In this document: positions 1-4,547 of the stretch, piece by piece
How positions within the stretch are numbered: position 1 is the stretch's first letter
How the letters are laid out: each line of letters starts with the position of its first letter
Position numbers and translations under genes: made by a program
Notes under the pieces: generated by a model
What the model saw: the letters and a program-made list of their open reading frames with translations, nothing else
Told to the model about the DNA's origin: nothing
The model's database searches: none
Assembly (NCBI GenBank): GCA_964616875.1
Contig: CAZTSJ010000024.1
Span: forward strand, 1 to 5,234
DNA from: RBG-16-66-20 sp964616875
GTDB taxonomy: Bacteria > Pseudomonadota > Gammaproteobacteria > Burkholderiales > SG8-39
Reading direction: 5' to 3'
Length of the DNA: 5,234 nt

Positions 1-1
1 C

Positions 2-1066
2 ACCGGGGTCGTCGGCGTGCTGAAGGGCGGCAAGCCGGGTGGCTGCGTCGCCCTGCGCGCCGACATGGATGCGCTGCCGGTGACCGAGGAAACCGATGTC
101 CCGTTCAAGAGCACCGTGCGCGCGCCCTGGAACGGCGCCGAGGCGGGCGTGATGCACGCCTGCGGGCACGACACGCACGTGGCGATGCTGATGGGGGTGG
201 CCGAAATTCTCGCCGCGATGCGCAGCGAGCTGCGTGGCACGGTGAAATTCATCTTCCAGCCCGCCGAGGAGGCCCCGCCGCGGGGCGAAGAGGGTGGCGC
301 CCGCATCATGATCGAACAGGGCTGCATGCAGAATCCAGAGGTCGACGCGATTTTCGGCCTGCACATCACTTCCCGCCAGCACGTCAACGTCATCGGCTAC
401 CGCTCCGGGCCGCTGATGGCGAGTTCGGACGCGTTCTACATCGCGTTGCGCGGACGGCAGACGCACGGCGCGCAGCCCTGGGCTGGCGTCGACCCGATCG
501 TGGTGGGCTCGCAGATCGTGCTCGGCCTGCAGACCATCGTCGCGCGGCGCATGAACATCACCCAGGAGCCCTCGGTGGTGACGGTCGGCAGCTTCCAGGC
601 CGGCAACCGCGGCAACATCATCCCGGACGAGGCACGGATGGAGGGCACGATCCGCGCCTTCGACGAGAGTCACCGCAACCATCTGCACGAGTGCGTGCAC
701 CAGATTTCGACGCTGATCGCGCAGTCGGGCGGCGCACGCGCGGAGGTGACGATCGACCGCGGCTATCCGGTGACCTCGAACAATGCGGCGCTCACGGAAT
801 GGGCCGTGCCGGTGCTCAAGCGCGTTGCGGGCGAAGGCGCGGTAGGCATCGTCCCGAAGACCTGCGGCGCCGAGGACTTCTCCTTCTACCAGCGCGAGGT
901 GCCCGGCTTCTTCTTCTTCCTCGGCTGCACGCCGCAGGACCGCGACTGCAGGAAAGCGGACGCGAACCACAGCCCGCGCTTCTACGTCGACGAAGCCAGC
1001 CTCAAGCTCGGCGTGAAGTCGCTCGCGACGCTGGCGGTGGATTGGCTGGCGGCAAACCAGCCCTGA
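2..1066 (+). CDS. M20-family (M20D) metal-dependent amidohydrolase / aminoacylase, 5'-truncated
   Basis: C-terminal part of an M20D amidohydrolase, the family of hippurate hydrolases, N-acyl-amino-acid amidohydrolases and plant IAA-conjugate hydrolases, which cleave N-acyl bonds with a two-metal centre. The frame is open to the window edge, so the true start lies upstream; the GTG at 17 is internal, because TGVVGVLKGG ahead of it is already family sequence. Counting that GTG as residue 1, metal ligands are Cys49 and His51 in HACGHDTH, a Glu of QPAEE (84-85), His116 in GLH and His318 in NHSPRF. A central dimerisation/lid domain lies at about 137-240, followed by the CGAEDF and NHSPRF blocks of the catalytic domain. 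The ligand set is complete, so the enzyme should be active. The substrate cannot be told, and a signal peptide cannot be judged without the N-terminus. The TGA stop lies one base from the convergent nadK stop. Confidence 0.92.
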   Translation, partial: TGVVGVLKGGKPGGCVALRADMDALPVTEETDVPFKSTVRAPWNGAEAGVMHACGHDTHVAMLMGVAEILAAMRSELRGTVKFIFQPAEEAPPRGEEGGARIMIEQGCMQNPEVDAIFGLHITSRQHVNVIGYRSGPLMASSDAFYIALRGRQTHGAQPWAGVDPIVVGSQIVLGLQTIVARRMNITQEPSVVTVGSFQAGNRGNIIPDEARMEGTIRAFDESHRNHLHECVHQISTLIAQSGGARAEVTIDRGYPVTSNNAALTEWAVPVLKRVAGEGAVGIVPKTCGAEDFSFYQREVPGFFFFLGCTPQDRDCRKADANHSPRFYVDEASLKLGVKSLATLAVDWLAANQP

Positions 1067-1067
1067 C

Positions 1068-1964
1068 TCATTCCTCGGGCTTGTTGCCCACCGCTTTGCT
1101 CCAGCGCAGCTTCTCGCGCAGCATCGTGAAGTAGCTGTAGCCGGGCGGGTGCACGAAGCGGATCGAATCGGCCGAGCGCTTGAGCACCAGCCGGTCGCCC
1201 TCCTGCAGGTCGGTGAGCGCGAAGCCGTCGAAGTGCGCGCGCGCATCGACCGCGTGCATGAGGGTGATTTCGATCACGCTGCGGTCGCTCACGCTCACCG
1301 GCCGCGCCGAGAGCACGTGCGGATTGAGCGGCACCAGCGCGAACGCGGGTACGGTGGGCTGCAGGATCGGGCCCTGCGCGGAGAGCGCGTAAGCCGTGGA
1401 ACCGGTCGGCGTGGCCACGATGACGCCGTCGGCGCGCAGGCGATAGACGTATTCGCCGTCGATGGTGAGCTTGAATTCGATCAGGCGCGCCTGCGAGCCC
1501 TTGGTGAGCACGGCTTCGTTCAGCGCCACCGTGCGCAGCACCGAATCCGTGCCGCGCAGGATCTCGGCCTCGATCAGCGCGCGTTCCTCGACGGTATGGC
1601 GGCCCTCCAGGATCGCGCCCACCGACTGGCTCATGTCGTGCAGCGCGATATCGGTCATGAACCCGAGCCGCCCCAGGTTGATGCCGGCGAGCGGTACACG
1701 GTGGTGCGCGAGGTTGCGCGCCGCGGCGAGCATGGTGCCGTCGCCGCCCACCACGATCGCGAGGTCGGCGCCGCGGCCGATCTCATCGTATCCGGCCGCA
1801 TTGCAACCTGCGGCGCCTTTCTCGCCCACGCCGGCCGCAGTGTCGCGTTCCAGCATCACTTCGCAGCCGCGCTGGCGCAGGAAATCGCGCAACGCGCGCA
1901 GCGACTGGGCGACTTCGGGCGTCTGTTTGCCGATGAGCGCAACGCGCTTGAAGGCGGGGGGCAT
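1068..1964 (-). CDS. nadK: NAD kinase
   Basis: ATP-dependent NAD kinase (298 aa, normal bacterial length), which phosphorylates NAD to NADP in the cytosol and so controls the NADPH supply. Family signatures occur in order: the nucleotide-binding N-terminus FKRVALIGK (5-13), the catalytic GGDGTML (73-79), NLGRLGF (96-102), the NE pair (149-150), ATPTGSTAYALSAQGP (184-199) and LNPHVLSARP (213-222). The protein starts at the ATG complementary to 1962-1964, giving an N-terminus that matches the family; no Shine-Dalgarno precedes it. It diverges from hrcA across 28 bases and converges with the amidohydrolase, its TGA ending one base from that gene's stop. From general knowledge, recN often follows nadK in betaproteobacteria; here the amidohydrolase occupies that place. 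The identification is essentially certain. Confidence 0.97.
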   Translation of the reverse strand: MPPAFKRVALIGKQTPEVAQSLRALRDFLRQRGCEVMLERDTAAGVGEKGAAGCNAAGYDEIGRGADLAIVVGGDGTMLAAARNLAHHRVPLAGINLGRLGFMTDIALHDMSQSVGAILEGRHTVEERALIEAEILRGTDSVLRTVALNEAVLTKGSQARLIEFKLTIDGEYVYRLRADGVIVATPTGSTAYALSAQGPILQPTVPAFALVPLNPHVLSARPVSVSDRSVIEITLMHAVDARAHFDGFALTDLQEGDRLVLKRSADSIRFVHPPGYSYFTMLREKLRWSKAVGNKPEE

Positions 1965-1974
1965 CGCGCGATTC
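1947..1974 (+). promoter_or_regulatory. Weak candidate sigma-32 promoter for hrcA
   Basis: CTTGAA (1947-1952) is followed after 14 bases by CGCGATTC (1967-1974), which matches CCCCATTT at five of eight positions. The geometry equals that of the two strong heat-shock promoters in this window. It would start a transcript near 1981, about 12 bases before the hrcA ATG. The -35 lies inside the first codons of nadK, on the opposite strand, so chance is a real alternative. Confidence 0.25.
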
Positions 1975-1987
1975 TAACGGTAGAATC
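1970..1987. promoter_or_regulatory. Symmetric nadK/hrcA divergent promoter or operator (perfect inverted repeat)
   Basis: The arms GATTCTA (1970-1976) and TAGAATC (1981-1987) are perfect reverse complements around a 4-base centre, ACGG. Each arm contains TAGAAT, five of six matches to the TATAAT -10 consensus, pointing outwards on each strand. The plus-strand hexamer (1981-1986) ends six bases before the hrcA ATG at 1993. The minus-strand hexamer (1976-1971) ends six bases before the nadK ATG at 1964. If these are -10 boxes, both mRNAs would be leaderless or nearly so, which agrees with the absence of a Shine-Dalgarno at either gene. No good -35 hexamer is visible at 15-19 bases on either strand, so the element could instead be a dyad operator. 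Confidence 0.55.
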
Positions 1988-1992
1988 CCGGC

Positions 1993-3012
1993 ATGCTGGA
2001 TAAACGCTCGCAGATCCTGCTCAAGACGCTGGTCGAGCGCTACATCGCGGAAGGCCAGCCGATCGGTTCGCGCACGCTGTCGCGTCACGCGGGACTCGAC
2101 CTGTCGCCGGCCACGATCCGCAACGTGATGTCGGACCTCGAGGAGATGGGACTCATCGCGAGCCCCCATACCTCGGCCGGGCGCGTGCCGACGCCGCTGG
2201 GCTACCGGTTCTTCGTCGACACGCTGCTGGTGGTGAAGCAGCTCGGCCTGGGCGAGCTGCACCAGCTCGAGGACCAGCTGCACCCGGACAACCCGCAGCG
2301 CGTGATCCAGGCGGCCTCGCAGCTGCTGTCCCAGCTCACCAATTTCGCCGGCATCGTGATGACGCCGCGCCGCCGCGCCCTCACCTTCCGCCAGATCGAA
2401 TTCCTGCGCCTGTCCGAGAAGCGCGTGCTGCTGATCGTGGTCACGCCCGACGGCGACGTGCAGAACCGGATCCTGTTTACCGACCGCGACTACACGCCCT
2501 CGGAACTGGTGACCGGCGCGAACTACATCAACCAGCACTACTCGGGGCACAGCTTCGAGGAAATCCGCCGCCTGGTGCACGACGAACTGCGCGAAATCCG
2601 CCAGGACATGATGTCGCTCATGAGCGCGGCGCTCGAAGCGAGCAGCAAGGTGGTCGCCGAGGGCAGCGAGCAGTACGTGATCTCGGGGGAGCGCAACCTG
2701 CTCGCGGTGCGCGACCTGTCGCAGGACATGAGCCGCATGCGCCAGCTGTTCGAACTGTTCGAGCACAAGACTTCGCTGGTGCAGATCCTCGACCTGTCGC
2801 TGCGCGGCGAGGGCGTGCAGATCTTCATCGGCGGCGAGTCCGGCGTCACGGCGCCCGACGAAGTGAGCGTGGTGACCGCGCCTTACAAGGTGGGCGGCGA
2901 AGTGGTGGGGACGGTGGGCGTCATCGGACCGACGCGCATGGCCTACGACCGCGTCGTGCCGATCGTCGACGTCACCGCCAAGCTGCTCTCCAGCGCCTTG
3001 TCGCAGCCGTAA
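1993..3012 (+). CDS. hrcA: Heat-inducible transcription repressor HrcA
   Basis: HrcA (339 aa, full length) is the dimeric repressor that binds the CIRCE inverted repeat at heat-shock operons, usually groES-groEL, and whose activity depends on GroEL. The N-terminal winged-helix DNA-binding domain covers about residues 1-75, with the family blocks LDKRSQILLKTLVERYI (2-18), GSRTLS (25-30), SPATIRNVMSDLEEMGLI (38-55) and PHTSAGRVPTPLGYRFFVD (58-76). A GAF-like domain and its dimerisation insert follow, ending with GTVGVIGPTRMAYDRV (306-321). The ATG at 1993 is fixed because conserved sequence begins at residue 2; there is no Shine-Dalgarno. It is divergent from nadK and lies 24 bases upstream of the hemH start proposed here, in the same reading frame, so the two genes are probably co-transcribed. 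No CIRCE element lies in the window, so direct autoregulation is not supported. Confidence 0.97.
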   Translation: MLDKRSQILLKTLVERYIAEGQPIGSRTLSRHAGLDLSPATIRNVMSDLEEMGLIASPHTSAGRVPTPLGYRFFVDTLLVVKQLGLGELHQLEDQLHPDNPQRVIQAASQLLSQLTNFAGIVMTPRRRALTFRQIEFLRLSEKRVLLIVVTPDGDVQNRILFTDRDYTPSELVTGANYINQHYSGHSFEEIRRLVHDELREIRQDMMSLMSAALEASSKVVAEGSEQYVISGERNLLAVRDLSQDMSRMRQLFELFEHKTSLVQILDLSLRGEGVQIFIGGESGVTAPDEVSVVTAPYKVGGEVVGTVGVIGPTRMAYDRVVPIVDVTAKLLSSALSQP

Positions 3013-3036
3013 CCCAGTCGCCGTAACTCGCCAGCC

Positions 3037-3957
3037 CTGAACGGCATTCTCCTCGTCAATCTCGGCACGCCGGCGGCGCCCACAGCCGCCGCGGTGCGCA
3101 GCTTTCTCGCCGAATTTCTCGCCGACCCGCGCGTGGTCGAGCTGCCGCGCTGGATCTGGCTGCCGATCCTGCACGGCATCGTCCTGCGCACCCGGCCCGC
3201 GCGCAGCGCGAAGAAATACGCCGCCATCTGGACGCCCGAGGGTTCTCCCCTCGCCGTGCATACGCGGCGTCAGTCACTTCTGCTTGGAAAAATCCTTGCA
3301 GAAAGAAACGTCAAAGTTGCGCACGCGATGCGCTACGGGCAACCCTCGATCGCCGCTGGCCTCAAAATCCTTGCCGGTTGCGAGATCGTCGTCGTGCCGC
3401 TCTATCCGCAGTTTTCACGCAGTACAACGCAAAGCGTTCGGGATGTGATCGGCGCAAAGGCAAGGATGGTCGAGAGCTTTCACGACCATCCCGCCTACAT
3501 CGGCGCTCTGGTCGCGCTGGTGCAGCGCCACTGGGCGGCGCACGGCAAGGGCGACAAGCTGGTGATGAGCTTCCACGGCCTGCCCAAACGCGCCGTCGAC
3601 CAGGGGGATCCCTACCAGGCGCAATGCCTCGCCACCGCCAAGATCCTCGCCGGGTCGCTGCGCATCGCGCCGGCTGACTACAGGATCGCCTTCCAGTCCC
3701 GCTTCGGTGCCGCCGAGTGGCTGCAGCCATACACGGAACCAACGCTCATCGAGCTCGCAAGGCAGGGCGCGAAGCGCGTCGACGTCGTCTGCCCCGGGTT
3801 CGTTTCGGACTGCCTGGAAACGCTGGAGGAAATCGCGCTCGAAGGCCGCCAGGCCTTCCTTGGCGCAGGCGGCAGGGAATTCCATGCCCTGCCCTGCCTG
3901 AACGAGACGCCGGAGTGGATCACGGCGCTGGCGAAAATAGCCGACCAGGCCCCTTGA
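3037..3957 (+). CDS. hemH: Ferrochelatase, with apparent CTG start
   Basis: Ferrochelatase inserts ferrous iron into protoporphyrin IX, the last step of protoheme synthesis, in the cytosol or at the inner membrane. With CTG 3037 as residue 1 (306 aa, on the short side for the family), conserved blocks are GILLVNLGTP (3-12), AMRYGQPSI (97-105), PLYPQFSRSTT (121-131), SFHGLPKR with catalytic His180, GDPYQAQC, FQSRFGAAEWLQPYT and CPGFVSDCLETLEE, which carries the catalytic-region glutamate (about 261). No ATG, GTG or TTG exists in frame between the hrcA stop and 3093; GTG 3094 would delete NLGTP. The other two frames stop at 3024 and 3038, so initiation falls at CTG 3037 or ATT 3046 unless the sequence has an error. 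No Shine-Dalgarno is visible. The middle (about 3241-3480) is lower in GC and appears shortened between the STT block and SFHDHP. Function is certain; the start is uncertain. Confidence 0.93.
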   Translation: MNGILLVNLGTPAAPTAAAVRSFLAEFLADPRVVELPRWIWLPILHGIVLRTRPARSAKKYAAIWTPEGSPLAVHTRRQSLLLGKILAERNVKVAHAMRYGQPSIAAGLKILAGCEIVVVPLYPQFSRSTTQSVRDVIGAKARMVESFHDHPAYIGALVALVQRHWAAHGKGDKLVMSFHGLPKRAVDQGDPYQAQCLATAKILAGSLRIAPADYRIAFQSRFGAAEWLQPYTEPTLIELARQGAKRVDVVCPGFVSDCLETLEEIALEGRQAFLGAGGREFHALPCLNETPEWITALAKIADQAP

Positions 3958-3980
3958 AGCCGGGGCGCGCGCCCCCATTT
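3953..3980 (+). promoter_or_regulatory. Sigma-32 (RpoH) heat-shock promoter of grpE
   Basis: CTTGAA (3953-3958, within CCCCTTGAA) and CCCCATTT (3973-3980) are separated by 14 bases. This matches the RpoH consensus, and as I recall it the E. coli dnaK P1 promoter has the same layout. The -35 overlaps the hemH stop codon TGA (3955-3957). Transcription should begin near 3986-3988, only about 5-7 bases before the grpE ATG at 3993, leaving no room for a Shine-Dalgarno. Confidence 0.9.
3962..3975. repeat. 14-bp perfect GC palindrome in the sigma-32 promoter spacer
   Basis: GGGGCGCGCGCCCC is fully self-complementary and fills most of the spacer between the -35 and -10 of the grpE promoter, running into the -10 itself. 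As RNA it could form a 5-bp stem with a GCGC loop followed by CATTTGTT, so it might weakly terminate hemH transcripts. The U-tract is too poor to call it a terminator. Confidence 0.6.
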
Positions 3981-3992
3981 GTTAGCCGCTAT

Positions 3993-4538
3993 ATGTCCGA
4001 TACCCCTGATTCGCAACCAGAGAGCGCCTCCGCAGCCGCCGGCGAGAAAACCCTCGACGCCCTGCTGGCCGAGGCGCAGGCCCGGCTCGACGAGCAGCGC
4101 GACGCCTGGATGCGGGCGGTCGCCGAAGCCGAGAACATCCGCAAGCGCGCGCAGGTCGACGTCGCGGCCGCGCACAAGTACGGCGTCGAGCGCTTCGCCG
4201 AAGGACTGCTGCCGGTGATGGACAGCCTTGAAGCGGCGTTGCAGTCGAAGGACGTGAGTGGCATCGAAATCACCCTGCGCCAGTTGAAGGCGGCGCTGGA
4301 CAGGGCCCGCATCCAGGAAATCAATCCGCAAGCGGGAGAGCGGTTCGACCCGCACCGTCACCAGGCGGTGGCCGCGGTAGAGCAGGCCGACGCGGAGCCG
4401 AACTCGATCGTCGCCGTAATGCAGAAGGGGTACCTGCTGCACGACCGGATCCTCCGCCCGGCGCTCGTGACGGTCGCCAAGGCACTTGAAAACTCGGGCG
4501 GAAACCCCATATCTGACAGTAATCTGAACTCGAATTGA
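3993..4538 (+). CDS. grpE: GrpE, nucleotide exchange factor of DnaK
   Basis: GrpE (181 aa, slightly shorter than the roughly 197 aa of E. coli) is the homodimeric cochaperone that releases ADP from DnaK; its long helix also acts as a thermosensor. The acidic N-terminus is flexible (1-17). The long dimerising helix covers about 18-85, including AVAEAENIRKRAQ (42-54) and PVMDSLEAAL (74-83). The C-terminal beta domain covers about 118-165, with FDPHRHQAV (118-126) and GYLLHDRILRPALVTVAKA (146-164), the region that contacts the DnaK ATPase domain. The ATG at 3993 gives the expected start, and the frame upstream has no GrpE-like sequence. There is no Shine-Dalgarno. A Ser/Asn-rich tail (166-181) follows the family's normal end and coincides with a second heat-shock promoter. 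dnaK follows after 9 bases. Confidence 0.96.
   Translation: MSDTPDSQPESASAAAGEKTLDALLAEAQARLDEQRDAWMRAVAEAENIRKRAQVDVAAAHKYGVERFAEGLLPVMDSLEAALQSKDVSGIEITLRQLKAALDRARIQEINPQAGERFDPHRHQAVAAVEQADAEPNSIVAVMQKGYLLHDRILRPALVTVAKALENSGGNPISDSNLNSN
4485..4512 (+). promoter_or_regulatory. Internal sigma-32 (RpoH) promoter of dnaK, inside the grpE 3' end
   Basis: CTTGAA (4485-4490, continuing AA) and CCCCATAT (4505-4512) are separated by 14 bases, exactly the geometry of the grpE promoter and a full match to CTTGAA / CCCCATNT. The expected start is near 4519, giving a leader of about 29 bases that carries the dnaK ribosome binding site. It would let dnaK be induced independently of, and in excess over, grpE. 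Confidence 0.82.
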
Positions 4539-4540
4539 GG
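4537..4540 (+). promoter_or_regulatory. Shine-Dalgarno of dnaK
   Basis: GAGG lies 7 bases before the dnaK ATG and overlaps the grpE stop codon TGA (4536-4538). It is the only clear ribosome binding site in front of a gene in this window, which fits dnaK being the most highly translated of them. Confidence 0.75.
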
Positions 4541-4547
4541 CACTGAC

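Noticed and set aside
686..694. GAGTGC half-site resembling CIRCE
   Set aside because: It lies inside the amidohydrolase coding region without the partner arm GCACTC at nine bases.
1077..1089. GGGC-TTGTT-GCCC hairpin near the convergent stops
   Set aside because: The stem is only four base pairs, has no T-run on either strand, and encodes the end of NadK; it does not support a terminator.
1470..1475. CTTGAA inside nadK (and another at about 4227-4232 inside grpE)
   Set aside because: No CCCCAT-like element follows at 11-16 bases, so these are chance hexamers.
1149..2003. Long plus-strand open frame (284 aa) antisense to nadK
   Set aside because: The translation is compositionally skewed (rich in Arg, His, Ala, Asp), has no family motif, and the opposite strand clearly encodes NAD kinase. 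Long antisense frames are expected at this GC content.
2164..2171. CCCCCATA inside hrcA, resembling a sigma-32 -10
   Set aside because: There is no CTTGAA-like hexamer at the right distance upstream, and the site lies in a conserved HrcA coding block.
1783..3261. Minus-strand open frame of 492 aa across nadK, hrcA and hemH
   Set aside because: It spans three convincing genes, has no recognisable domain, and its codon pattern mirrors the plus-strand genes.
4529..4539. CTC-GAATT-GAG hairpin over the dnaK Shine-Dalgarno, as a possible RNA thermometer
   Set aside because: Three base pairs are too weak to hide the site at any growth temperature, and the heat response is already explained by the sigma-32 promoter.
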